DNA of 64,000 bases from Planococcus citri. Taxonomy: Eukaryota > Arthropoda > Insecta > Hemiptera > Pseudococcidae. This document shows, in pieces, positions 38,904 through 51,708 of the stretch. The position numbers and the translations under genes are program-made. The notes under the pieces were generated by a model, which searched no databases, was not told the origin of the DNA, and saw only the letters and a program-made list of their open reading frames with translations. How positions within the stretch are numbered: position 1 is the first letter of the stretch; each line of letters opens with the position of its first letter. Location: positions 43,016,559-43,080,558 of the forward strand of contig NC_088680.1 in assembly GCF_950023065.1 (NCBI RefSeq). The letters are read 5' to 3'.

Positions 38904-39000
38904 AACTTGATGCCACAACTTTTGTAGAAAAAAGTTGTCACGTGATCACGTGATGATTCATGTGTTTCTTCTTTTTCTACAAAAGTTGTGGCATCAAGTT
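38904..39000. repeat. perfect 29-bp inverted repeat enclosing a CACGTG-bearing palindrome
   Basis: Arms at 38904-38932 and 38972-39000 are exact reverse complements, starting AACTTGATGCCACAAC and ending in TAGAAAAA. The 39-base spacer holds a 16-bp perfect palindrome, TCACGTGATCACGTGA (38938-38953), with two CACGTG E-boxes. It lies between the small minus gene and Atg9. It may be a foldback transposon remnant, a hairpin RNA source or a recent fold-over duplication. Confidence 0.85.
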
Positions 39001-39269
39001 CTCCTATCAATACAATGAAAAATTTGTGATAAATGTTGTTTATATTTTTTTGCAAGTTTTTTATATGATTTTTGAATTATTTCAATGTGTAATTAAAACA
39101 TTGGAGAGAAGTATTCCACTAATTATCATAAGAAATCTACCGAACAAAGGACATGATATGAATGATTTGCATATACGTTTTATTTAATTTATCTTTTTAG
39201 TGGTTCATGAATTTGCGTATTTATAAATTCCCTTCAAACGCCATATATAGAGCACCTTTGTTGAAAGAA

Positions 39270-39408
39270 TGATTCTTGTTTTGTGTTGAGTTCAGGTGAG
39301 TTTTCTTTTCAATTTTGAATTCTATATAGTTTTAACATCATTTTTCAAATTGGACAAATAATTAACGCAGCTTCTATGTTGTGAACTTTTATAGACGCAA
39401 AATTTCAA
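39270..39408 (+). promoter_or_regulatory. 5' untranslated exon boundary and putative promoter of Atg9
   Basis: TATATAG at about 39243 is followed by a likely leader exon ending TTCAG|GTGAGT at 39295. The acceptor TTTTATAG ends at 39394, and the start codon follows at 39409. Exact transcript start is inferred. Confidence 0.4.
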
Positions 39409-42400
39409 ATGGAGGCTAGTTACCAAGCTTTTGTTTCTGAAACAGAGGATGATTCGGAGGATGTTCCTCACGAGAGTAACGTGAAAATCCATATTCCTCC
39501 AACTTCTAAAGGTGATAAATTTTCATCGATGAACTAACCGAGATAAAGGCTCGATTTCTTTACTGACCACCTGGTATAATTTAGTCTAAGGCCATTCGAA
39601 GTGAACTTGAATCCCAGATAATGACAGTACAATAGTACTTGGAGTGCCATGTGGGAATCTCTGAGTGCCACAACGTGTTCAGACTCCTAGGGTACGATAA
39701 ATCCCCACGTGTTTTTTTGAATTATGCAAACACATGTCAGATTTTTGAGCGTTGCCGTCTTTATTTATTTATTTTTTGTAATTCGACAGATGTATTTTCA
39801 TTTATTTAATAAGTTATAAAAAGACATATACTAGAGAATGATAATGATAAGTAGTTCTTATCGAGAGCAGTCTCAAGTGGTCGGTGGTCAGTAAAGATAA
39901 TGGGTCGGTATTCCGAACACAAATTTATACTAATCGAGTGTTATTTCTGTAGTTACAAGATGGAGCCATATAGAAGATTTAGATTTATTTTTCACGAGAA
40001 TTTACGCTTATCATCAAAAAGGCGGATACTTTTGTATATTATTACGCGGTGTTCTGGAACTTGTTAAAGTTATTTTTATGCTAGTATTTTGCGTGTTCCT
40101 CGTCTATTTCGTAGATTACCAAGTTTTATTTCGGTACGTAAACTTATTTTATTTATTTTGTACTTTTTTGATATAATAATAACGAACATCATTTTTCTGG
40201 TATTTTTTCAGTAATAAATTACCTCCGAATTTCAATAATAGTTCTACTACTCCGCATAAAATAACTATACCAGATGCAATTTGCCCACTGCATCAATGTT
40301 TCAAAGATATTGGCGGTTTTGCTTGGTTGTGTATCACAATCGTTCTAGTCTATTGGCTGTTTCGTTTAATTAAGCTTATTTACAATTTGTATCATTTTTG
40401 GGATATCAAAGGATTTTTCAATATCGCTCTTCAAATACCAGATGTAAGTGTTTCTTCGTTTAATGTAATTTTCAATTTTTTTTTATTACGTGTTGTAATA
40501 CATCGGGTTTGTTTGTTTAAAAGGACGAACTGAGTAATATAACATGGAATGAAGTACAGAAGAAAATATGCGAAGTACAACGTGAGCAACAGATGTGTAT
40601 CAGGAAAAACACATTAACCGAGTTGGATATTTATCACAGAATACTAAGGTACTTAGCTAATAATTTGTTTTTAAAATATTACGAAGATATGTTTTTGCAC
40701 CGTTATCTTATGGGAATTTGTAATTACAGGTCGAAAAATTATATGGTTGCTATGGTCAACAAATCAGTTCTACCAATTAAATACAATTTACCTTTCTTTG
40801 GGGAAGTTACATATATGAGCCAGGGTCTCAAATACAATTACGAATTATTGTTCTTCTGTAAGTAAAAAAAACAAAACTAACGTAATATGACGATACTGTA
40901 AGTGAAATCACAAATAATGAATTGTTTTCAACAGCTGGACCATGGGGTTTTTTTGAAAATTGGCATTTGAAGGATGATTACAAAAAAGCAAGCAAACGAC
41001 AGGAACTGGCTGCCAGGCTTAAAAGATATATCGGCTTATTCGCGTTGGGTAATACGATTCTTGGTGGATTCATTTGTGTCTGGCAGTTCGTATATTTCAT
41101 CTTTAATTATGCTGAAGTAAGGTTTATTCTTTTAGTACCCGGAAAAGAAGTGTTCGAATAAAATTAATTTTTCGAATAATTCCAGCTATTGAAAAGAGAA
41201 CCTGGAGTATTAGCTTTGAGATGCTGGTCACTTAACGGAAGGCTTTTCTTGAGACATTTTAATGAACTCGATCACGAGCTAGAAGCCAGATTGAGACGAG
41301 CATATCGACCAGCTTCCAAATATATGAATACTTTTTCATCTCCTATCATGATTATTATTGCTCAGTGAGTTATTTGATAAAGTAAACTATTTACATTTTG
41401 ACCGACTATTCAACTAATAATGAAAATATTCAGTTATGTTAGTTTCATCGCTGGCTCAGTACTCATAGTACTCGGAGCATTAGCCATTTACGACGAAGAT
41501 GTTCTCGCCGTCGAACACGTGCTCACTATTATTACCATTTTGGGAGCCATCACTGCCATATTCAGGTAATTTATTTAATTTTTGTTTTTCACTCGACGTA
41601 TTCCCATCGTTGAATATTCTGTTTTGTTTGCAGAGGATTTATACCCGACGAAAATATGTGCTGGTGTCCTGAAAAATTATTAATCGAAATTCTCGCCGAA
41701 GTTCACTATTTACCCGATAGCTGGCGTGGTCAAGCACATTCAACCGGAGTGCGAGATCAGTTTTCTCAATTTTTCCAATACAAAGCTGTAAGGATTCAAA
41801 TCAAATACGCGTTTGAATACTTTTTAGTTAATTTTCTAAACATGAAATTATCCGCAGGTTTACCTTGTTTTTGAATTGATCTCACCTGTGGTTGTTCCCT
41901 GGATATTGTATTTCAAATTGAGACCTAGAAGCTTGGAAATAGTGGATTTCTACCGCAATTTCACGGTATCTGTGTTAGGCGTAGGCGACGTGTGTTCTTT
42001 TTCATTAATGGATATGAGAAAACATGGAAATCCTACCTGGCAAGCACCCGGATACATGAAATGTCCAGAAAATAACAAACAAACTCAAGTAAATTGCGTA
42101 ATACTTAAATCGTAGTAATTCTTGACGCGTTTTATTAATCGAGTATTTTATAGGCCGAAGATGGTAAAACTGAATTATCGTTGATTCATTTCGCCACCAT
42201 GAATCCTACTTGGCAACCTCCTCAAGAAGCAGAACAGTTCATTCACGAAGTAAAAGAGAAAGCTCGTCATCACGAAGATGCTCCAGATGAGGCTGATCGT
42301 CATTCTGAAGCTTTGGAATCAGTCAGCGCCGGAGTAAGTATCATTATTAATAATAAAATAATTGATATCGATGAAGCGAGGCGATTAATCGAAACGTTAT

Positions 42401-42985
42401 ATTTTTCAGTTGAGTATGATTCTGTCTCACCATCAACCGTCGTTTCCAACCACCTCAAAAATGAATTCTACCTCAAAAATGAATTTCGCTCACGGATGTC
42501 GATTGGAAGGACCTGCTAGGTCTTCATCCTATTATTACAAGTACGTTAAATCGTTAAAATGTCACTTTGCCCTCGTACGACTTCTCCAATAACGAGTGTT
42601 ATTTTTATTTTAGCCCTACGTTTGGTAATTCGGATTCAATTTACGGAGAAGACAGATTAATGGTACATGCTGAAACACCCTCAGTCGACATGAGCATAAA
42701 CACATTGTATCTTCACGGGGTCCATCACAGGTATGAGTTTTTCCTCATATATGTATTTGTAAATTGATTTCAAAGAACGTCATCGGTGTTAACGTTTATA
42801 TTTTAAATCGCAGGAAATTAGCTTCGAAGCCTAGAGAACCTACGTACGAAGAAACTCCTACAGTCGGAGCGCCCAGCGTGAACACATATACTGCCATAAT
42901 ACCATCGACCTCAAAACAAACTACCACCAGAACGAATATTTGCGAAGGCACCCCGTTATTGAAAAACGTTCCTAAACATTTCTGA
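39409..42985 (+). CDS. Atg9: autophagy-related protein 9
   Basis: Atg9 is a multispanning phospholipid scramblase that cycles on Golgi/endosome vesicles and seeds the growing autophagosome membrane. Fourteen exons (39409-39511, 39953-40133, 40212-40443, 40524-40648, 40730-40857, 40935-41116, 41186-41364, 41434-41565, 41634-41787, 41858-42088, 42154-42333, 42410-42540, 42614-42730, 42814-42985) join to 748 residues. Family blocks: HIEDLDLFFTRIYAYHQKGG, LTELDIYHRILR then KNYMVAMVNKS, LKYNYELLFF, LFALGNTILGGF, FNELDHELEARLRRAY, RGFIPDENMCWCPEKLL, LLIEILAEVHYLP, ELISPVVVPWIL and SLEIVDFYRNFTV. The acidic N-terminus and Ser/Thr-rich tail are variable, as is usual for the family. The intron at 40649-40729 is 81 bp and has no in-frame stop. 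Confidence 0.97.
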
Positions 42986-44035
42986 CTGATGAATGGAAAA
43001 TTTCAAGAATTCTTATGAGGTATACACGGATTAATACGCAAGTCTTGTGAAATGTGTATTATTTACTAACTTTTTTTTCGATAGGGAATGTGTTTCAGTT
43101 TTACTCTTTTTTTATTCAAAGGTTATAGTGAGATAGAAGGATATATTTTTTGTTCAAATTTTTATGTGTCTATTATTTATAAGTTTCGACTGAATTTTAA
43201 GTGACTTGAGCTTTAAAAAATATGTGAAAGAGGATGTGTTTTGAGATTTTTATTTCTAGGTATGGTATGCAGTAATATGGAGGGTTGATCGGAGATGATT
43301 TATGAGAATTACTTCCAATTAATCCAATTTAGTGTAACGTTCTCTTGGTATATATTTTATTTTTTTAAATTTTTTTTTCATATTTTAATGACTTAATCAT
43401 TGCGTTTAATGTTTACTATAATTTCTATATTATTACTTTTCAAAAGCTGCGGTAAAAAAAAAAGCTTTCATATATTTTGCTCTTTTTATCAAATGTTTTA
43501 TGTTACTTGTAGAATTTACGATTACGAATTGTTTGCAATCCTATGTTTTCGTTTTCAGAATTTTATTACTTATTACTTCCTTGGATAAACTTGTACGAAA
43601 TTAGGTTTATACATTTTACCTGAATTTGGTTTATTTTTCTGAACAGTTTGTAGTCATTTAATTTTTGAAATATTTTATAATTTTAAATCTACCTATGTAT
43701 TTGTAATTGTATAGCGTTGATTGCTTCAAGGATGAACCTTAATGTTCAAACCTTTTTTGTTTTTTTTTGTTTGCATTTCAGTTTGTATATAAAATCACGT
43801 TTTGGAATAATTTTTAAACGTATTTTAAAAACTTACTGTGTAGTATGTACTATTTTGTTTTGGGTAAGTTATTTATATAAGAACGATTATCAGAAACTGT
43901 AGGTCTGATTTATATTCAGCAGCTTCTTTTTATTTTACTAATACTTAACTTGTGTTTAGATTAGTTGCTTTTTACCAGTCACTTTTTTTGTAATGTGTCT
44001 GTGATATGTTTTCTGTTGAATGTAAGCCTAATAAA
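42986..44035 (+). other. 3' untranslated region of Atg9
   Basis: About 1 kb of AT-rich sequence without coding exons runs from the stop codon to AATAAA at 44030-44035, the first well-placed polyadenylation signal. Short Phe/Tyr/Ile-rich open frames inside it have no family features. Confidence 0.5.
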
Positions 44036-44405
44036 AAAAATTGAATATTTTCTCTTTGTTCCTGTCAAATTTGCGATGAAAAAGGTACCACGAAGAAATT
44101 TAATTCGTTTTTATTTCTTTGAGAAAAACTATAATTTCGAGTAGCAAACGTGGAGGAATATCGATTGTTATTGGTGATCTACGTGTTCGAGTTTGGAATG
44201 CAAAAAATGTACAGTTTTATCTGTAATCTAGTCAAGTCATACAAAGAACGATGAACAATGAAGAAAACAGTTTATGATCTGAAATGAAAACTGTGATCAA
44301 ACGTAGAAGTTAAATCGCAGTCAAAACGCGTGTTTCGTAACTCGTATCAAGTAAACATTACAAGGTCAGTGTTTGGTACGAATTTTGAATTCCCAACGCT
44401 TCAGG

Positions 44406-44600
44406 CTAAACAGAAGTCGTAAAAATTTGCGAACAAATAACATTCTCTGGTGCTATTGTTATCCTACGATATGCTTCAGTTCGATTGGTGAATTTTAATC
44501 GCAATTTTACTTTGAATTTCTCATTTCGTAGAATAAAATTCTCCATCGATCGGAGAGAAATTTCACTCAAACACATGGTGCTAATTTGCATAGTGCAACA
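44406..44600 (-). other. weak minus-strand open frame, possible small exon
   Basis: The minus strand from the ATG near 44592 reads MQISTMCLSEISLRSMENF and continues for about 60 codons to a stop at 44406. Just upstream is a GCAGTGTTGC word like that seen at other presumed 5' ends. No family is recognised, and the frame could equally be chance in the spacer between Atg9 and the next gene. Confidence 0.2.
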
Positions 44601-44819
44601 CTGCTGCGAATTACTCAAAAATTGAAATCACCCAGTTTCTAAAATTTTGCTTCTGTTTTGGTACATTTTTGTTTTAATTTTTTGAGTTTTTTGTTATCGG
44701 GTCATCGGGTGTTAAGTACAAGGTGATATTTTATTAATCGATCGATAAATTATCATTTTCCTATTAAGAACAGTCGCGGTTTCGGTATCATATATTGGAA
44801 TCAATCGCAGCGTTGTCCA

Positions 44820-44906
44820 GACCATCGTGTTATCGACACTGAATAATTATTATAAACTTCGAATGTAATCGAATAATTTCATACGTTTTGACGTTGCAAT
44901 CGTAAA
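44820..44906 (+). promoter_or_regulatory. putative 5' untranslated exon of the unknown acidic/Ser-rich gene
   Basis: CpG-rich sequence ends at a strong donor, CGTAAA|GTAAGTAT (44906). The acceptor TTATTTAG ends at 45337, one base before AATGG, the start codon context of the downstream gene. The upstream border is a guess. Confidence 0.45.
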
Positions 44907-45338
44907 GTAAGTATTTTATTATAGTCATAATGGAGTATACATTCGTCTTGTCTGACATGTGATATATTGGAAAAATAAACTAATGTGTTTTACTGTATCG
45001 AACGTTCAAAATCAGCAGTAATACAGTACAGCTACCTATGTAATTGAGAATGAAATTGTTGGGGCGCTTCTTAATCCCATTATTTATTAATTTGAACACT
45101 ATGAGGTAAATTTACCAGGTCAATGAACCTAGTACACGAAACGTACGCAGAGTACGAAAGGACTTCTTTTTTTTAAACGTCATTCATACGCTTGATTAAG
45201 ACAGAAAGCGTGAAAAGAGTATTCGTGTTACGAATGTTTAGGAAAATACATTAATTAACAACTTGTCGGAGGCGTTTTGCGATGTGTTTTTGATTTTATT
45301 TAATACTAACAACGGCGTATTACCGACTGTTATTTAGA

Positions 45339-46696
45339 ATGGCCAGTACTAAAGAAGAAACCAGAGAAGAAGAGGAAGACGACGATGATAGCGTCGAAGA
45401 TCTCGTCTCCACTATCAATTATAACACCATTACTTCTATGTCGGCGTTGAAAGAAATCCTAGGAGCTGATAGTCGTAACAGTAGCGAAGATGTCTCCTGG
45501 TTTCAGCACTATTTTCTCCGGCACGTGAATCGTTTACCTTCCAGAAGCCAGTACCCTGGGCGAAGACTTTCCGAGTGTAAAGAAGAAGACGAAGGTTTAG
45601 ATGCAGATGTTAAAACAGAACCACCTAAAGAAAGCGAACCTACGTCCAACGTCACCGAAAATACACCAAGTTCAAAGTAAGTTGTGTGACGGTCGAAGCG
45701 TCGATTTCTATCTGCTTCGATGCGACGACGTTGACGTATCATAATTTTATCGAATTTATTTGTTCACCTTGCAGTAAACAGTATTCCACCGCTATCTCTA
45801 AATCATCGAGTTCATCGACTCCTACAACTCCATCTTCATCTATGCCTTCTAGTCCTCGTAAAACTCATACGTACGAAACACCACCGACATCACCTAAAGT
45901 CAGCCGAGGTACATCGCCTCATTTCGATAAAAGATTTTTCGAAGCCGGATTAATAGAGATGAAATCACAAGCCTCGTCTACGTCTACGCTCGATGATTCT
46001 TCCAACGACGATGTTTGGGTGAAAAGAGTCGACCTCAGTGATCTAGCCAGACAGAAAAAGGTAATTGAAAAATTTTACGTTCGTCGAATATTTATACTGT
46101 ATTATTTTTTCGCTGCAGTAATAATATTGCGATGTAAAAATAGAGATTACTCATCTCAATTTATAGTCACATTTTAATGCGTTAGTTTTCTAAGTGTAGA
46201 TAAATTTCCTGTTGTGATTATCGTCGAGTTACATGTATCGAAAAACTATTAAATTTCACAATCGACATGGATAGGAAATGTGCCAATTGCTTAATTTTGT
46301 CGAATTCGTTACGGGCTTTTTGGTTAGTTACGAATTTTGACCATTAAATCGAATGGTTTTTAGATTTTAGATATTTAGAAGATTGTATCTTTGCGATGTT
46401 GTTTGTTATTTGTGTACGGAAGCTATCAGTATAATATCAGCTATCATATCGTATGCGGGAAGTGAACGAATGATAAATTATCAGTGCCTACTTTTTTAGG
46501 GAGCTGAAATATCCCATATCTATCGTTGCATTTTATGAGTGAAAAAATTTCTAATTTTTTATCTATTGATATTTTTTTTTTTTAGAAAGATCTGCATCAA
46601 TTTGAAAAATTACTTTCAAAACATTTTCAACATGGCCCACGAAGAAAAACATTATATCTTTTTGACGAAGAAAGATCCATTTTGTTAACCTGTTGA
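45339..46696 (+). CDS. unrecognised acidic and Ser/Pro-rich protein, 244 residues
   Basis: Three exons (45339-45676, 45775-46060, 46586-46696) join in frame. The start codon lies one base after a splice acceptor. Residues 1-20 are strongly acidic (EEEEDDDDSVEDL). A structured-looking part follows (MSALKEILGADSRN, SWFQHYFLRHVNRLPSRSQY), then a Ser/Thr/Pro-rich linker with SP/TP sites (TYETPPTSPKVSRGTSP), then DVWVKRVDLSDLARQKK and a basic-to-hydrophobic tail, KLLSKHFQHGPRRKTLYLF, ending with Cys. The last exon has an excellent poly-T acceptor. The SP/TP sites suggest regulation by proline-directed kinases. I cannot name the family. It has no signal peptide or membrane span, so it is probably nuclear or cytosolic. 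AATAAA lies at 46968. Confidence 0.7.
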
Positions 46697-46967
46697 AATG
46701 AACGTAGTCATTCAGCCATTTTATATTCGATATTTCTGCCAATTTATCATTCAAGCCAATGAAACGATTAAATTAGATTTCAAATCAAAATGATCGAATG
46801 ACGAGTTCAGATTTTAATTAAAATGGGAAGTACTTCGTGTCAAAGCAAAGCTTGAACCAATAGCACTATGTGTTCGATTTCATTTTGAGAATGAGTTAAT
46901 TAAAATTCGAAAGATGCTCGTAGGCTCGTAGGCTTGTCTTATGTTTCATTGTTCACTAAATTGAAAA

Positions 46968-46973
46968 AATAAA
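46968..46973 (+). terminator. polyadenylation signal of the acidic/Ser-rich gene
   Basis: AATAAA lies 272 bp after the stop codon at 46694-46696, inside GAAAAAATAAAAAAAGG. It supports the choice of 46586-46696 as the terminal coding exon. Confidence 0.5.
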
Positions 46974-46974
46974 A

Positions 46975-49900
46975 AAAGGTGGAACAAAATTGACGTAATT
47001 ATAGTATGAGATCATCTTATGATCTCGACTCGACGAATTCGACAATTGAGCTGTTCTATTCCATTTAACTCGTGTATTATTGTCGTATACCCTGCCTTTC
47101 AGGTATTCCAAAGTCGAAGGTCGTAATTTAAAAAAAAAATGATACTTCGAAACGAAAACTTTAAATTTGCAATGACAATTCGTAGCTTGCAATTTTTCCA
47201 GCTCGTCGGTCATGTAAATAAGTAATTTTATTTTTATATTATTTTCTTCGATGAACACGAAGGCTAAAAGGATCGTTGCGAATTAGCTTTATTAATACGA
47301 GAAGCGTAATACGATAGCCAAAATTGTCCGTATCATTAAAATTTATTGGTTTGTTTATTAAATAGATTTTGTCGTTGTTGATCGTATAATTTGTGGTTGT
47401 TTGCGTGGTTAAAAACGTACCGTATGTGCGAGTATACGGTATCATATATGGTGTAATTTCTTACTCGGTGCGTATATTTATGCGGATAAAATGGCAAAAA
47501 TTCGAATGGAATTTTGATTAATGACGTTAACGTTGTATGGAGATGGTAAATTACGAGTTACGTATTATTATAGCGGGCTTTATTGTGTCGGAATAGTGGT
47601 GGATTGATCCGAGTAGGTAGCATCGAAGAGAGGGGAGGGGCAAGGATAAAGTACCTAATGTCACGTGAGCTGACAGAGTTTTTGATAGCTGATGGTCTCA
47701 GGTTTTAAGATTTTTTTTAAAAATTTATTTCAATTTTTTTCTTAATTTGCATTTTGAAAATGATTTTTAATTTTATAATTTTTTTTCGAGTTTTAAAAAT
47801 AAATATAATTTTGATTTTTGGTTCTTGGAAAAATATCTACCTAATATTGCAATTTTTTGGAAAAATCGAAATTTAAGATTCGTCATAATTTTATTTTGTA
47901 ATTGTTGGGAAAGAGGGAAGGATTTCAATCGCAAATGATTGTAACGGCTTTCGGTTTTTTTTGTTTTTTTTTTAAATTCACAAACTTGGCGAACAAAACA
48001 TAAAATTCATTTCAAATTTTATAATCTAAATGTAATTTGTTAGCTTAAAGTACTAATCTCATTGTCAAGGTTGCATAATTTTTGCCATCATTTTTGGCAC
48101 GTTTCACATGTTTGATAAAATATTTTCACGATTTTTACTAATTCTTTGGCGTCTAAAAAAATTCCAGATTAATGTTTGAAATTTCCGTAACGAAATACGC
48201 AGCGATTATGTAAACTGTGGTAAAATTTAATTAAATTTTTTCAAATACGTACTCGCGTATTCCATGTAGAAATATCGTTTGTACCTATTGTACGTACAAC
48301 GTACAAATCTTGAAGTGAAAGTTTTTCTAATTCAGCAAAGCAAACAACAAAGCACAAATACTGCAAAATGCTTATTTATTGGAGAAGTTTTTGATTTACT
48401 CGAGTAGGGTACATAGAATTTTCCTCTGAAAGACGATTTCCAAGTTTCAGGGTCTTTTCGTCGTCTTTTAAAATTTCCTCTTGGAGTTTTACAAAGCTTT
48501 AGTGTTATTCAATGGGCTTAGGTATTTTTTTCATTGTCGAAAATTTTCAAACTCAGTCGTAGTTTTCAAATTAATAATACCTGAAATGAATGAGGTTTTT
48601 TCCAAACTGTGAAAAAAATTTACAATTTAAATTGTGGTGTTAATTTTTGAAATATTTTTTACCTGACAGAAGTCTTATCTAAAAAGTTGGAGTTAGGCAG
48701 GGTGAAAATTTGAGATTGCGTATTTTGGACACTCCACCCCCTTCTTACGGTCCCGATTGGTTTCAAAATTTTCGATAAATGTGGGGGGGAATCCTCTCTG
48801 AATGTCAATAAAGTATAATTATTTCAACTCATCGAACCCATCGGAAGTAATGTTTCACCATGATCCTCTTTTTCGTTCATAAATGTGTGTAAATTTTTGA
48901 ATTTTCAAGTACTGACTTAGTTTTAAAAAATGCAGGGAACAAGGAAAGGCTTCGGATACCATAAAATATTTGCTAATTAAATTTTTTTTCAAGATTTTTT
49001 TTTTTTTGAAAAAACGAAAAAGTGGACTTTTTAGACTGTTCTAAATATTGATGAAGCGATGTATGTAGATGAAAAATCACCATCGGTCACTGCGAGTCTT
49101 TTCTGTTTTAATGCAGTTGAGCTTTATCATCAGCATTTCGACGTGAAGTTTTTCCAACAGATTTATTTAAATTTATTAGTAGCTAATTAGCTTTGTGAGT
49201 TTTCAAATTTTCAGTCACTTTTTGAATGATCAAAGGATGGTCAAGTCCTAAGTGTAGATTCAAAATATTAACCAAAGTTTCCTAACGTACTTTATAGGTA
49301 GTTAGGTACCCTTTTTTTTTTTCATATTCATGAATCATGTCTACATAACAGAAACATCTCAATCAGCAAAAAAAATCGCTGACTGTACTGTGAAGAATCA
49401 AATTTCAGACTCCGAATTCTGTTTTTCAATTTTTGCCAAATTTTTTAAAATTCGAATTCAGCTTATTTCTTACAAGAAATTCAAAATTTAATTTTTCATG
49501 AGAATAGAATGTTGAAATTTGGTTTACCTCCCTTTTTTCGATCCTTTGAATCAATTTTTAGTGGTTTTCAGACGATCTAGAGCCTCATGAGTACATCATA
49601 ATTTTTTGCAGGGATCATTCTTGACTAAAATTGATAGTTGACTTTTCGAAAACCATCGACTGAAATTTTGTTTATTTTTTCGACCTTTCAAATCAAAATG
49701 ATCGGTGTTTGAATGGTTCTGAAATGAATTTTTGCATTTTTTTAGTTCGTAAAAAATTCCAAAAATACAGGTAGGTCCAGCTGGGTCCTCTTATGATTTT
49801 TTTTTTGGACAATTGAAAAGCTCTACGATTTGGTGGAAGCTTTATTGCAATTTCACAAAATTCTAACCAAATCCCAACTTTCTTACTTCAATTTAGCAAA

Positions 49901-51200
49901 ATTTTGATTTTTTTTTAATGGACATTTTTTTAAATGTTAAAAAATTTATTACAAAAAAATGAAAAAAATGAATTCAGCTCCCGGAATTTTATTTGGCAAT
50001 GTTTTTTTAAGGGTGAATCACGAAAGTAAAATTGTCGTTGGATTTGGACCCAATTTCGTGCATAGACCTTTATTTTGATTTTTGAATTGGAAGTGTGATC
50101 CAAACAATTTTTTCAAGTCTGTAGGCGTCCTTGAAGAGATGATGTAGGTTCTCAAAGAGGGGGAATTTTCGAAGATATCGTAATTTTTTCTTTCTAGCCT
50201 CTACCCAGCCAAATTTGGAAAAAATTACCCTTATTCAAAAACTAGTATTTGAGCTTTTGCGTTAACTTGGAATATTGCGCTCAAAATCCAAGACTTTTTG
50301 GTGTTCTACTGAGTTTTTAAAAACTTGTATGTAAATTGCTTATTTTTGAGGAAATTCGTGTTCAGTTTTGAAATTGGCAAAGGTGGCTAAAAAATTGGTA
50401 CCCCTGCATTCCGAAATATTCCTCTAGTTTCAGGAATGATATTACCACCAAAAAAAATATGTATACTTATATTACGTATTTTTACAGTAAAAGTTTCATT
50501 GAATACCATCTTTTGGAGCTTGGTCCTTTTTTCTGAAACCGGTTGGGTGTAGGGAATGGAGAGAAAAAATCCAATATTTTCTCGAAAATGACCCCTTGTT
50601 GAAAGGAGAGACCTTTGAGGTTAACAATTTTTCTAGGTGACTATCAACTAAAAACTGAAGTCTCCATCGAGGTGGTAAAAATCCTACGATATTTTTTTCA
50701 CGGTCCATCCACGTGTTCATGGAATCACTTTGGATTTTTCTTTGCCTGATAGTGATTCAAAAAATTTTCTGAAAGTTGGAGCACTTCCCTATCCATTGTT
50801 ACTGTACATCAAAATCATTCTCGACCTTTTCCCAAATTGAATTTCACTTTGCAAAAATTTATAGCTCTTTTCGAAGAATTTCTCTATTTTTAATGCGAGC
50901 ATTTTTATTCTGGAGTGGTCTGGATTTTAATTGACCTTCGACCTTCGTGTATGATGATTATTGAAGTTCAAAATTTCTCACATAGAATTACTCCACAGCC
51001 TAAAAATCTTCACAGAATTCTGTCTTATTCAGATCAAAATTCTGCATCAGACATTTTTTTTCAATTTTTTTCTTTCTATTTCAAAAAGTGAAATTTCTTG
51101 CTTCCCTTCGTATTCTATCCAATTTTCTGAAAGCTCTAGTTTTATAAGTACTTAAGATACACATACCATTTCGCAACGATAGGAATTTTTTCATCTGCAA
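46975..51200. other. AT-rich spacer, no gene recognised
   Basis: Long stretches of poly-T and GAAAATTT-type words with short open frames only. Parts of 48400-50900 read like diverged repeats, but no ends or target duplications could be fixed by eye. Confidence 0.4.
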
Positions 51201-51209
51201 TTTTTTATT

Positions 51210-51708
51210 TACTAAAATTCACACGACGACGTGGTGAACCGCGAGCATGCGTCCTACGTCGCTATCCTAATTAAATTGAGACGATATACTATAGTACACC
51301 AGTCACCAAGTTGTTGAAAAAGGAAGAAAAAAAGTGTACTCCAACGTGGTTGTAACATTGAGTAAACATGTGCGTGTATAATTGCAATATAGAGAAAAAT
51401 TATGCGTTTAGTCGCTTTTGTAAAATTGGAAAGTAGTATCGTTTGTAATTGTCTGGCGTATGTGTCTCTTGTCTATGTACTTGCTCTGGAGTTTTAGTTG
51501 TTGTGATTCATCATTGACGAGTATCGCGTTGGTATGTTGAACATCATCGTTTTCGTCGTCGTCGTGTGCGTCCATCGGTGATTTATTTATTACCTGTACT
51601 GTACGATTCCATTACCATTCGAATGTAACAATTTCGCGAAGTGCAGCGAAATTCATTGGCCAGAAAAAGCGAAAAAAAATGCGTAGGTTATTGGACGAAT
51701 ATCGGCGG
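51210..51708 (+). promoter_or_regulatory. possible 5' exon of a plus-strand gene with a very short first coding exon
   Basis: Composition becomes CpG-rich from about 51220. At 51679 an ATG after eight A residues opens MRRLLDEYRR and meets a donor, GTAAGC, at 51709 in phase 0. A gene starting here would need a long intron, because no continuation was recognised downstream. This could equally be an untranslated leader or chance. Confidence 0.25.

Noticed and set aside
45509..45742. Minus-strand frame rich in Ser/Leu
   Set aside because: Antisense shadow of the acidic/Ser-rich coding exon on the plus strand.
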